Shown here: piece by piece, positions 16,749-23,581 of the stretch
Layout of the letters: each line of letters begins with the position of its first letter
Position numbering within the stretch: the first letter of the stretch is position 1
Origin: an uncultured Actinomycetes bacterium
GTDB lineage: Bacteria; Actinomycetota; Actinomycetes; Nanopelagicales; Nanopelagicaceae
Length of the DNA: 39,799 nt
Assembly (NCBI GenBank): GCA_903899375.1
Contig: CAIUIT010000090.1
Location: 1-39,799, forward strand
Reading direction: 5' to 3'
Translations under genes and position numbers: made by a program
The notes under the pieces: model-generated
Seen by the model: only the letters and a program-made list of their open reading frames with translations
The model's database searches: none
Told to the model about the DNA's origin: nothing

Positions 16749-17255
16749 ATGAAATCGAAGCTAGTGCCCGCTCTCTCTGGGCTCGTACTTCTCGTTATCG
16801 CTCTCGTTCTTTTTCTCCTCGTTCATGGTGGAACAGCCAATTCTGTGACAGGTCAAAACGGTGAAGTTCTAACCGTATCCAAAACAACTCAGGTGAGCGC
16901 TGGTGAGGCGATTAGCGTTTCTGGAAAGGGTTTTGATAAGACGGTCGGAATCTATGTAGAAATGTGCCAGATTGTTCCAGCCGGAACCCTGCCTAGCGTT
17001 TGCGGTGGCGGTCAGAATATGACGGGGGCAGGTGCTGCTTCATTTTGGATTTCGTCTAACCCGCCTAGTTACGGTAAGAATTTGGCTATTCCATTTAAAT
17101 CGGGTGGAACTTTCTCAGTTGGTTTGAAAGTGAAACCCTTGATCGGAAAAATTGATTGCCGGAAAGTTCAATGCGCAATCTATGTTCGCGCTGACCACAC
17201 CAGAACTCAGGATCGCACACACGATATAAAACTTCCCATAACATTTAGTAAATAA
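16749..17255 (+). CDS. Membrane-anchored extracellular protein with neocarzinostatin-like cysteine pattern
   Basis: This 168-residue protein has an N-terminal hydrophobic helix (about 5-27) without a clear cleavage site and a small all-beta-looking external domain. Four cysteines (73, 85, 137, 142) and the start of the domain (VSAGEAISVSGKGFDK) follow the pattern of neocarzinostatin-type Ig folds, in which two disulfides staple the domain. A D-H-x4-D-x3-D motif (149-159) and a PITF C-terminus recur in the neighbouring paralogue. The function is unknown. Its position opposite a heme-type importer, with an inverted repeat in between, suggests a surface ligand-binding or relay role, analogous to but not related in sequence to corynebacterial HtaA. 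That role is an inference. Confidence 0.7.
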   Translation: MKSKLVPALSGLVLLVIALVLFLLVHGGTANSVTGQNGEVLTVSKTTQVSAGEAISVSGKGFDKTVGIYVEMCQIVPAGTLPSVCGGGQNMTGAGAASFWISSNPPSYGKNLAIPFKSGGTFSVGLKVKPLIGKIDCRKVQCAIYVRADHTRTQDRTHDIKLPITFSK

Positions 17256-17286
17256 ATAAGTCACCCACTAGAAGAGAGATACATAC

Positions 17287-17727
17287 ATGAAGAAGAAGCT
17301 AATAGCCGCTATTGCAGTAGCACTGGTTGTAGCAGCGGCACCCCTAGCAAACGCTAAGGCAGTCGTTACTGCCACCCCAACCAAGAACGTCGTGCAAAAA
17401 GGTGCAGTAGTAACCTTCAAGTTTGCTAAGTTGCCTGCAAAGAACGGTGTTTACATTGAAGAGTGCATGGCTCCAGCGACAAAGGGTGCAACGCCTACTG
17501 TCTGCGATTCAGACCAGAGCGCACAAGCTTGGGTTTCAAATGTAAAAGCAGATATCGCACAAGGCGCTACATCAGGTAAGGGCAAGGTTAAGTTTAAGCC
17601 AGTTCCTTATTTCACTAATGGTGACTGCGTTCACACTACATGCGTCTTCTTTATAACAAATGATCACAACGCTGCCGGAGATAAATCCCAGGATCAGACG
17701 ATCCCGTTTACCTTCTCAGCTAAGTAA
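17287..17727 (+). CDS. Secreted paralogue with neocarzinostatin-like cysteine pattern
   Basis: This 146-residue protein has a classic Sec signal peptide, cleaved probably after LANA (residue 23). The mature part keeps four cysteines (60, 73, 114, 119) with nearly the spacing of the upstream protein. It shares GVYIEEC against GIYVEMC, PTVC against PSVC, and the D-H-x4-D-x3-D motif (126-136). It also ends in PFTF. The two genes are clearly tandem duplicates, one anchored and one released. Start ATG at 17287 follows GAGAG weakly. The gap to the upstream gene is only 31 nt, consistent with one transcript. The stop lies 4 nt from the end of the convergent TetR gene. A heme, metal or small-molecule binding role is possible but unproven. 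Confidence 0.72.
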   Translation: MKKKLIAAIAVALVVAAAPLANAKAVVTATPTKNVVQKGAVVTFKFAKLPAKNGVYIEECMAPATKGATPTVCDSDQSAQAWVSNVKADIAQGATSGKGKVKFKPVPYFTNGDCVHTTCVFFITNDHNAAGDKSQDQTIPFTFSAK

Positions 17728-17731
17728 TTAA

Positions 17732-18319
17732 CTAGTTTCTAGGTAGAGCTCGAAGTCCAGCTAGCGCGAAAGCAACAGCGCTCTGGATTTCGAGCTCTGC
17801 GTCATTTCCGGCATCAATTCTTACCGATGCGGCATCAGTAACACTCGCCAAGAGGGCGGCCGCAGCTCGAATATTGGAAATACCTGTTCCAACTAATGAA
17901 TCTTGTAGTGGTGCCATCATGCGACGGTGGCCCATAACGATCTCATCTTTACGCTCGTCAGGTGTATTAATCGTGTTTAACGACTTCACCAACATATGGC
18001 GACCATCGGCGACATAGCGCAAACTCTCTGTGATCCATAGTTCGATGCGCAGGTAAGGATCGCTCGCATCTGCAACTGCTTCGCTAAGCCTGCGGGTGTA
18101 ATAGTCGAGTTCTTCAAGGACAAGATCAGCAACCAAGTCTGCACTCGATGCGAAGTATTCGTAAATTGAACTACGGGCAAGTCCAGCTTTGGCAGCGACC
18201 GCTGCAACGGTAATCGATTCTGCGCCATCGGCGATTGCAAGTTCCATTGCAGCACTCATAAGTTGCTGGCGGCGCAATTCGCGATGGAGCGCAAGTGTCG
18301 GAGCTTGAATCTTTGGCAT
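17732..18319 (-). CDS. TetR-family transcriptional regulator
   Basis: This 195-residue regulator has an N-terminal helix-turn-helix (about 36-57, with ITVAAVAAKAGLARSSIYEYF), the strongest TetR signature. The C-terminal ligand-binding domain is family-typical but gives no clue to the ligand. Start ATG at 18319 lacks a Shine-Dalgarno on its strand. GATACT 9 nt upstream may be its -10 box. The gene diverges from an azoreductase, and the 87-bp gap contains a perfect 24-bp palindrome. It most likely represses both genes and is released by a quinone, azo dye or electrophile, an inference from known azoR regulators. Its last codons form one side of a long hairpin shared with the convergent gene. 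Confidence 0.9.
   Translation of the reverse strand: MPKIQAPTLALHRELRRQQLMSAAMELAIADGAESITVAAVAAKAGLARSSIYEYFASSADLVADLVLEELDYYTRRLSEAVADASDPYLRIELWITESLRYVADGRHMLVKSLNTINTPDERKDEIVMGHRRMMAPLQDSLVGTGISNIRAAAALLASVTDAASVRIDAGNDAELEIQSAVAFALAGLRALPRN
17745..17798. terminator. Long hairpin between convergent genes, inside the TetR 3' coding end
   Basis: A 16-bp arm at 17745-17760 (starting AGAGCTCGAAG) pairs with 17783-17798 with one G-U pair. After a 2-nt bulge, AGCGC (17763-17767) pairs with GCGCT (17778-17782) around a 10-nt loop. It starts 17 nt after the stop of the secreted paralogue and ends just before the TetR stop. There is no T-tract on either side, so the terminator call is tentative. 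It could instead act as an mRNA-stabilising or bidirectional 3' structure. Confidence 0.5.
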
Positions 18320-18352
18320 GAGGAGGTAAGTATCTCACTCTTTTCAAGTGGC

Positions 18353-18376
18353 GAATAGTTGAAATTTCAACTATTC
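18353..18376. promoter_or_regulatory. Perfect 24-bp palindrome, probable TetR operator
   Basis: GAATAGTTGAAA (18353-18364) is followed directly by its reverse complement TTTCAACTATTC (18365-18376). An additional half-site TCAACT occurs at 18385-18390, 18 nt after the one at 18367. TTGAAA (18359-18364) and TATATC (18381-18386, 16-bp spacer) could be the -35 and -10 of the azoreductase gene, so a bound repressor would cover the -35 box. Such symmetry between a divergent TetR gene and its target is typical. Confidence 0.8.
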
Positions 18377-18406
18377 TGAATATATCAACTAACAGATAGG
18401 TAAAAC

Positions 18407-19015
18407 ATGTCAGATTTGCTACACATTGAGGTTAGCCCGCTTGGGAATCACTCCATCTCCCGCTCAATCTCTAAAGAATTTCTCGCCGTTTTCACTGAAA
18501 AGAACCCCGGCGCCGTAATCGTGACTCGGGATCTGGCTGAAGATTCCATCCCACACCTTGATGGGGAAACGATCAACGCCGGTTACACCCCAGAAGCCAG
18601 CCGTTCAGCTTCCATGCTAGCCAAGCACGAATTTCGCACCACCCTGGTTGAAGAGGTCAACAATGCAAAGCACATTCTGATCTCAACTCCCATGTGGAAC
18701 TTCGCAGTTCCATCAGTCCTTAAGGCTTGGATCGATCAGATCATGATGCCAGGAGCAACGAAGGTGACTGGCAAAGTCACAGTTATAGTCTCTCAAGGTG
18801 GGTCATATGCAGAAGGTGCCCCTCGTGCCGGTTGGGATTGGCAGACTGGATATTTGAAGCAGGTTTTTAGCTCCATCGGCGCTACCGATATAGAAATCAT
18901 CTTGTCAGAGTTTGGCCTTGCTGGTGTTGTTCCTGCAATGGCGGATTTTGTCGAGCATAAGAGCGCTTCGATCGCCGCCGCCAAAAGCGCCGCAAAAGAG
19001 CGAGCAGCTGCTTAA
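18407..19015 (+). CDS. FMN-dependent NADH-azoreductase / quinone reductase (AzoR type)
   Basis: This 202-residue flavodoxin-fold enzyme reduces quinones and azo compounds with NAD(P)H via FMN in the cytoplasm. The N-terminal HIEVSPLGNHSISRSISKEF contains the FMN-phosphate loop. STPMWNFAVPSVLKAWIDQI (about 94-113) is the family signature that contacts the flavin ring, and VSQGGSY follows. Length fits the AzoR family. ATG at 18407 is preceded by AGGT at 18397-18400. The gene diverges from the TetR regulator across a perfect palindrome and is probably its main target, giving inducible protection against quinone or thiol stress. The stop overlaps the convergent transporter gene by 4 nt. Confidence 0.9.
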   Translation: MSDLLHIEVSPLGNHSISRSISKEFLAVFTEKNPGAVIVTRDLAEDSIPHLDGETINAGYTPEASRSASMLAKHEFRTTLVEEVNNAKHILISTPMWNFAVPSVLKAWIDQIMMPGATKVTGKVTVIVSQGGSYAEGAPRAGWDWQTGYLKQVFSSIGATDIEIILSEFGLAGVVPAMADFVEHKSASIAAAKSAAKERAAA

Positions 19016-19938
19016 GCTTTTACTCCACGACGTACATTCATGAACCGCGATGCGATCACTGCGCACATCGTCATTGCGGTTCCTGTTAATAGATAGCCAC
19101 TGACAGTTGTATGAGCAGCGGGAGCCAACCAATCAAAGAGCAGCGCACCAATTAATTGGCCGCTTACGCTAAAGGTGATGAAGTTAAGTAATCCAATATG
19201 TTTAAGTGTGTAGGCCGATACCGCGATAAAGGTAAGCCCAAATAAACCACCGAGATACAACCATGGAGTCGTCGGAAGTCGGCCAATAGTTCCGCCCCGA
19301 CTCATATTTATTGCTAAGGCAATAATCAAGAAGAACGTTCCAATAATAAAATTGAAGAACGTCGTCGCTAATGGGCGTTCTGAAACTACATTTACTCGAG
19401 CGTTGATTGCCTGTTGAAAAGCAACAACTATCCCAGCGATGATAGCAAGCAAAATCGGCAAAACCTTAAATGTAGAGTTGCTCAAATCTGGATAGACCGC
19501 AATTGACACGGAGAGAAGAGTCACCGCAGCTATCAATATCCGCGCAAATGTAACTGGTTTTTTACCGGATGGCGTTAAGCCGATTTTATCGACCAATAGC
19601 GAAGAAGCGGTTTGCCCTCCGACAAGTGAAATTGTGAAGATAGCAACTCCCACTTCTGGGACTGTTACACCTTGTGTGCAAAGAAATATGGTGCCCCCGA
19701 GACCCCCGAGCATCTCCCACCAAGCCAGACGTCCTGATCTGACCGCGGCGATAGTGCGCGAAATACCTTCGCGTTCCTTTTTAAAGAGCAGGGCAATCGT
19801 TATCAATACGACAGATCCCACTGTATTTGAGATTAAACCCGCGGCGATTCCATTATGGATTTGAAAGGAGAGTTCGCCATTAAATCGCGATTGCGCTGCT
19901 GTGAGTGTTCCCACCAAGACAGCTAAGGCTATATACAT
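19012..19938 (-). CDS. DMT-superfamily transporter of the YdcZ (DUF606) type
   Basis: This 308-residue protein has about ten hydrophobic helices arranged as two homologous halves, each starting with a short repeat (first half near residue 5 with AVLVGTLTAAQSRFNGEL, second near 165 with IIAGIVVAFQQAINARVNVV). This is the pattern of YdcZ/DUF606 family proteins within the drug/metabolite transporter superfamily. The substrate is unknown. The ATG shares its first base with the stop codon of the LCP gene (TAATG), so translation is coupled and both genes belong to one operon. The 3' end overlaps the azoreductase gene by 4 nt. Confidence 0.85.
   Translation of the reverse strand: MYIALAVLVGTLTAAQSRFNGELSFQIHNGIAAGLISNTVGSVVLITIALLFKKEREGISRTIAAVRSGRLAWWEMLGGLGGTIFLCTQGVTVPEVGVAIFTISLVGGQTASSLLVDKIGLTPSGKKPVTFARILIAAVTLLSVSIAVYPDLSNSTFKVLPILLAIIAGIVVAFQQAINARVNVVSERPLATTFFNFIIGTFFLIIALAINMSRGGTIGRLPTTPWLYLGGLFGLTFIAVSAYTLKHIGLLNFITFSVSGQLIGALLFDWLAPAAHTTVSGYLLTGTAMTMCAVIASRFMNVRRGVKA
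19042..19082 (+). terminator. Hairpin downstream of the azoreductase gene, inside the convergent transporter gene
   Basis: GAACCGCGATG (19042-19052) pairs with CATTGCGGTTC (19072-19082) with one G-U pair. After a 1-nt bulge, CGAT (19053-19056) pairs with ATCG (19067-19070) around a 10-nt loop. It begins 27 nt after the azoreductase stop. Only a weak T-containing tail (CTGTTAAT) follows. It is placed like the other two convergent-end hairpins, so a 3'-end function is plausible. Confidence 0.4.
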
Positions 19939-21095
19939 TAATTAACACACGGAATTCCAGAACCCGCAACGGAAGATCCATTAGCCAAATGTGCAAAGTT
20001 AAATTTAGTGGGTTTAGGTTTTGGCGTCGTACTAGGGCTCACACTCGCACCAGGCTTGGGAGAAGTCGTGACTTTTGGAGCTGGATAGAAGAGATCGTGA
20101 ACAAATTTTTGTACCGTTGGGATATCGATGATATTGACATCCTGCTTGTTGCGAAGAGCGTAGCCTTCGATAGGCAGGGTATGGAAAGTTATGTGACCGC
20201 CGGTAAGCGCTTTGGCCTGAGGCAAGAAACCAAGAACATCCCATCCAGCATCAATCACGACATCCTTCTTTGCAACGGTTAGCAGCGATTGCAATTTACC
20301 AAGATCTCCGAAGATGCCCTGCGTGCGGAATTTTGTGATCACTCCTGTAATAAATGCTTGTTGGCGATGGGTGCGATCTAAATCGCCATTTGGAAGACCA
20401 TGGCGCTGTCTCACAAATTGCAGAGCCTGTACGCCGGTGATGGTCTGTAGTCCAGCGGGAAAGATTGCTCCCGAGTATTGGGCATCATTTACCGCGCGAT
20501 TGAGGCAGACCTGAATACCTCCGAGAGCAGTGGCGAGGTCGTAGAAACCAACCAGATTGACCTCTGCAAAATGATCAATCGGAACGTTGAGCAGTTTAGA
20601 AATTGTTGAGATAGTTGCGGTGCGGCCAGCATCACGACTCAGTTTTTCGCGCTGTGGGTTTTGGACACCTTGTTTGATCAGCGCGTTCTCAGAGGTGTAT
20701 TTGGCCAACCCGTAGGCCTCTTTAATCTTCTGCATCCCCCACCCTTCAACCGCCACATAATCATCGCGCGGTATTGAAATGGCGACGGCGCTCTTACCGC
20801 CAGCAGGGATATGTATCAAAATCATGGTGTTGGTGTTGTAGCCACCTATCGAGGAGCTCGATCCAACGTGCATCAAATCGAGCAACTTGCGCGGAAGGTC
20901 ATTTCCGTTGGCATCGCGCCGCGAATCCAGACCGAGTAAGAGGATATTGGTATCCCCACCTGTGGATTGTTTGCTGCCTTTAAGAACGTTAGAGCGCGGA
21001 ATAGCGCTGCCCGCCGTCTTCTCGAAGAAATTGAATGAGAGGGCGAGGAGGGTTATTGCGATGGAGATTGTCGCGGTAACTCTCCTAAAGCGCAT
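19938..21095 (-). CDS. LytR-CpsA-Psr (LCP) family cell-wall glycopolymer ligase
   Basis: This is a single-pass membrane protein of 385 residues from ATG at 21095, with an N-terminal anchor (RVTATISIAITLLALSFNF) and an external LCP domain. Family motifs include TNILLLGLDSR, NTNTMILIHI, AISIPRDDYV, the Arg-rich VRQRHG and DLDRTHRQQAFI near the domain end. LCP proteins transfer teichoic-acid or arabinogalactan-like polymers from lipid carriers to peptidoglycan. The C-terminus is Pro/Thr/Lys-rich. ATG at 21095 is preferred over an in-frame GTG at 21134 because TAAGAT ends 7 nt upstream of the ATG (leaderless pattern) and the longer form would cross the start of the divergent gene at 21126. Confidence 0.9.
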   Translation of the reverse strand: MRFRRVTATISIAITLLALSFNFFEKTAGSAIPRSNVLKGSKQSTGGDTNILLLGLDSRRDANGNDLPRKLLDLMHVGSSSSIGGYNTNTMILIHIPAGGKSAVAISIPRDDYVAVEGWGMQKIKEAYGLAKYTSENALIKQGVQNPQREKLSRDAGRTATISTISKLLNVPIDHFAEVNLVGFYDLATALGGIQVCLNRAVNDAQYSGAIFPAGLQTITGVQALQFVRQRHGLPNGDLDRTHRQQAFITGVITKFRTQGIFGDLGKLQSLLTVAKKDVVIDAGWDVLGFLPQAKALTGGHITFHTLPIEGYALRNKQDVNIIDIPTVQKFVHDLFYPAPKVTTSPKPGASVSPSTTPKPKPTKFNFAHLANGSSVAGSGIPCVN

Positions 21096-21102
21096 GGCGC
21101 GA

Positions 21103-21119
21103 ATCTTACCGACTAGAGT
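21103..21119. promoter_or_regulatory. Back-to-back -10 boxes of a bidirectional leaderless promoter
   Basis: On the minus strand TAAGAT (21108-21103) ends 7 nt before the LCP ATG at 21095. On the plus strand TAGAGT (21114-21119) ends 6 nt before the ATG at 21126. The two boxes are only 5 bp apart and the start codons are separated by 30 bp. Neither gene has a Shine-Dalgarno. Each -35 region would fall inside the opposite gene. Confidence 0.6.
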
Positions 21120-21125
21120 CACTGC

Positions 21126-21869
21126 ATGGATCACGTCGGCGCTCTCGCCTTGGTGGGTTCTGGTGAATACCTGCCCGAAATGGCTGACCTAGAGGGCGAT
21201 TTGCTGAGAAGCGGTATAGAACGTGGTCTAAAGAACCGATATGTGCAGTTGCCGCTTGCCGCGGGTCGCGAAAGCGTTGGTCGCCTACGTTATTGGGAAG
21301 AGTTAGGTGCAGCGCAAGCAGAGCGGTTAAATACAGAACAGGTTTTCCTTCCAGTATTTTCCCGGAGCGATGCGATGCGCGAGGACCTGGCGGCGCAGAT
21401 AGAAGGTGCTGGACTTATTTATATATCTGGTGGCGATCCTTCTTACCTGGCCACCTCACTTATAAACACGCCTGTTTGGGAGGCGATCGAACGCAACTGG
21501 CGCAGCGGTAGCGCCCTCGCGGGGTGCAGCGCAGGTGCGATGGCGCTTTCGGGCGATATCCCAAATTTTCGCAAGCAGAGTGCGGTTGGAACGCCAGGAC
21601 TCAATCTCCTTCCCACGCTGCGCACCATCCCGCACTACAACAAATTCTTCGGTTGGATTCCAGATAGCGCAGCGAAGTTGATGGTCCACGCACCAGAAGG
21701 AGTCTGTGTCATAGGGGTCGATGAGATGACCGCAGCGGTAGCAGGTTTAGATCCTCGAACTAACTTTGAAACGCTGTTCTTCGCCGTACACGGAGTTGGC
21801 GGTGTGCATGTCTTAAGAGGTCAAGCGACTCATAAGTATGTGCGGGGTGAATTAGTTCAACTTCATTAA
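21126..21869 (+). CDS. Peptidase S51-family protein (dipeptidase E / cyanophycinase-like)
   Basis: This 247-residue alpha/beta hydrolase-like protein has a type 1 glutamine amidotransferase fold. The nucleophile elbow GCSAGAMALSG puts Ser135 in the position typical of peptidase S51. SGGDPSYL (101-108) is the conserved segment before it. The C-terminus contains VIGVDEMTAAV, also common in the family. Members cleave Asp-containing dipeptides or cyanophycin. No cyanophycin synthetase is nearby and the protein is compact, so a dipeptidase or uncharacterised hydrolase is more likely than a true cyanophycinase. The transcript is probably leaderless (TAGAGT 6 nt before ATG), sharing a promoter region with the divergent LCP gene. 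Confidence 0.78.
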   Translation: MDHVGALALVGSGEYLPEMADLEGDLLRSGIERGLKNRYVQLPLAAGRESVGRLRYWEELGAAQAERLNTEQVFLPVFSRSDAMREDLAAQIEGAGLIYISGGDPSYLATSLINTPVWEAIERNWRSGSALAGCSAGAMALSGDIPNFRKQSAVGTPGLNLLPTLRTIPHYNKFFGWIPDSAAKLMVHAPEGVCVIGVDEMTAAVAGLDPRTNFETLFFAVHGVGGVHVLRGQATHKYVRGELVQLH

Positions 21870-21872
21870 ACT
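21867..21872 (+). promoter_or_regulatory. -10 box TAAACT of a probable leaderless promoter
   Basis: TAAACT overlaps the stop codon of the S51 peptidase and ends 6 nt before the ATG at 21879. No Shine-Dalgarno is present, so the small membrane protein and the MFS gene may start from their own leaderless promoter. Confidence 0.45.
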
Positions 21873-21878
21873 TCATTC

Positions 21879-22280
21879 ATGCCCAAAAAGATTCTCCAAA
21901 GAGTTAATGCATTTAATGCTGGCTTAGCGGCAAAGATTACCTCTGGCGTAGCCACGATGTGGTGTGCCTATATTTTTGCCATTATCGCATTGATATCACT
22001 GCCTGCCGCTCTTAATACCGGAAACTTGATAACTATCGTCGCCTGGGTCGCCCAAACTTTCTTACAACTAGTTCTTCTCTCAATTATCATGGTTGGGCAG
22101 AATGTTGCCTCTGCATCGGTAGAGAAGAAGATCACCGAAACCCATACCGCCTCACTTGGTGAATTCGAATTAGCTAAGGAAGCGCGCGCCCTTAATCAAC
22201 AAGAGATCATCGAATTAAAGCAAATAGCTTCTGATATCCATCGCGTCCTCAAAGATATTGAGACTAAAACAACAAAATGA
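21879..22280 (+). CDS. Small two-helix membrane protein, DUF1003 / low-affinity iron permease-like
   Basis: This 133-residue protein has two central hydrophobic helices (about 23-44 and 50-74) and a charged, probably coiled-coil C-terminus (85-133) rich in Glu, Lys and Ala. The pair of helices followed by IIMVGQNVASASVEKK resembles the IMM..QNR segment after the helices in DUF1003 proteins and the small low-affinity iron permease family. No catalytic function is evident. The last bases overlap the start of the MFS gene by 4 nt, suggesting translational coupling and a possible link to that transporter. The family assignment is moderate only. Confidence 0.6.
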   Translation: MPKKILQRVNAFNAGLAAKITSGVATMWCAYIFAIIALISLPAALNTGNLITIVAWVAQTFLQLVLLSIIMVGQNVASASVEKKITETHTASLGEFELAKEARALNQQEIIELKQIASDIHRVLKDIETKTTK

Positions 22281-23506
22281 CCGTTCGAACCACTCTTGGC
22301 CATCGGTATATCAAGAGATTTTATCTAGCGCGCTTCATCTCTAATTTTGGTAATGGGATGGGTCCCATTGCGCTCGCCTTTGGAATTTTGCACTTGCCCC
22401 ATGGCAGCGCCAAGGAGTTAGGTTTTGTTTTGGGGGCGTTGACGGTGGCCTTGCTCTGCATGCTCCCCTTTGGTGGTGTTATCGCGGATAAGTACGGCCG
22501 ATTTAAAATGTTGGCGATTGCAGATATAACAGGTGGCATTGTCCTCATGGTGCAGGTCTACTTCTTTCACCTTGGCCACGTTCCGATTGCAGCTCTGCTA
22601 TTTTCAAATATTGGATTTGGTTTGATGTGGGGAATATTTTGGCCGGCTTTCTCTGGCGCTCTTCCAGCGCTCCTACCCGAGGAGCAGTTACAGCAGGGAA
22701 ATGCGATAAATCAATTCATTGCCAACTTTGCACTTATAAGTGGCACGGCTGTCGGTGGATATTTGATTAGTGCATTCGGCAGCACCGTTGCACTCTTTAT
22801 AGATGCCATAACTTTTATAATTTCGGGGACACTAGTTATTAGTTTTAGACACCTCACCCCTGCTCGCGCAGAAACGGGGAGCACTGTTCGAGCCGATATG
22901 CGCGAAGGTTGGCGGGTCTTCTCCTCATTTCCGTGGATAGTTATCACCGTGGCCGGCTTCTCTTTTGTTGTCATGGTCTGGGCGGGGGCCCAGGATGTTC
23001 TCGGCCCTGTTATCGCACTCAAGTACTTTCACGGTGCCAAATCATGGGCGATTGTGCTCACCTGTGAATCAATCGGATATGTAGTCGGTTCGCTAGTAGC
23101 TATCAGAATAAAGATTCGCTACCAGATGCGATTTCTAACGTTGATCTCCTTGACGGTGACTGCCTATCTGCTGGTTCTCTCCAAACCCGAGCCTTTGGTC
23201 GTTATTTGTATTAGCGCCTTCTTCTGGGGCATCACCCTCGACCTTTGGGGTGCGCTCTGGGGCACCGCTTTCCAACGGACAATTCCACGCGAAGCCCTAT
23301 CTCGCGCTTCTGCCTTCGACGGAATGGGAACGATGCTCTTGCGCCCCGTTGGGCTGGCGATAGCCGCTCCCCTCGCTAGCGTTTTAGGCGTGAGCCATAC
23401 GATGCTTGTCTTTGCTGCGGTTTCACTTCTCGTGATCGTGATCCTGCTTGCGATACCCGCGGTCAGGCAGATGGAGCTCCCGGAAACGCTCTCAGAGAAC
23501 TCTTAG
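22277..23506 (+). CDS. MFS transporter of the macrolide-efflux/EntS type
   Basis: This 409-residue protein has twelve predicted helices. The N-terminus (FYLARFISNFGNGMGPIALAF) and the loop after helix 2 (GGVIADKYGRFKMLAI) match MFS_3 family exporters such as MefA, EntS and related proteins. GNAINQFIANFALISGTAVGG in the fifth helix region is also typical (usual form NA..N......GP..AG). It would expel a hydrophobic compound or siderophore using the proton gradient. The start ATG at 22277 overlaps the preceding stop by 4 nt. Substrate assignment is not possible from the sequence. Confidence 0.87.
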   Translation: MTVRTTLGHRYIKRFYLARFISNFGNGMGPIALAFGILHLPHGSAKELGFVLGALTVALLCMLPFGGVIADKYGRFKMLAIADITGGIVLMVQVYFFHLGHVPIAALLFSNIGFGLMWGIFWPAFSGALPALLPEEQLQQGNAINQFIANFALISGTAVGGYLISAFGSTVALFIDAITFIISGTLVISFRHLTPARAETGSTVRADMREGWRVFSSFPWIVITVAGFSFVVMVWAGAQDVLGPVIALKYFHGAKSWAIVLTCESIGYVVGSLVAIRIKIRYQMRFLTLISLTVTAYLLVLSKPEPLVVICISAFFWGITLDLWGALWGTAFQRTIPREALSRASAFDGMGTMLLRPVGLAIAAPLASVLGVSHTMLVFAAVSLLVIVILLAIPAVRQMELPETLSENS

Positions 23507-23581
23507 GAACCATTGCGTATTATTTAGGGTCTAACGGCTTAAATGGCCCCTAGATACTTAAATGACGAAAGGGATAATTTG

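Noticed and set aside
21096-21134. Longer LCP protein from GTG at 21134
   Set aside because: It overlaps the divergent S51 peptidase start and would include the promoter. ATG at 21095 has a -10 box at leaderless spacing and begins right before the membrane anchor.
21126-21869. True cyanophycinase
   Set aside because: The S51 fold is clear, but no cyanophycin synthetase or storage genes are present, so only the family-level call is kept.
23543-23581. Upstream ATG for the HtrA protease
   Set aside because: No Shine-Dalgarno and a charged extension before the anchor, while ATG at 23582 has AAAGGG at good spacing.
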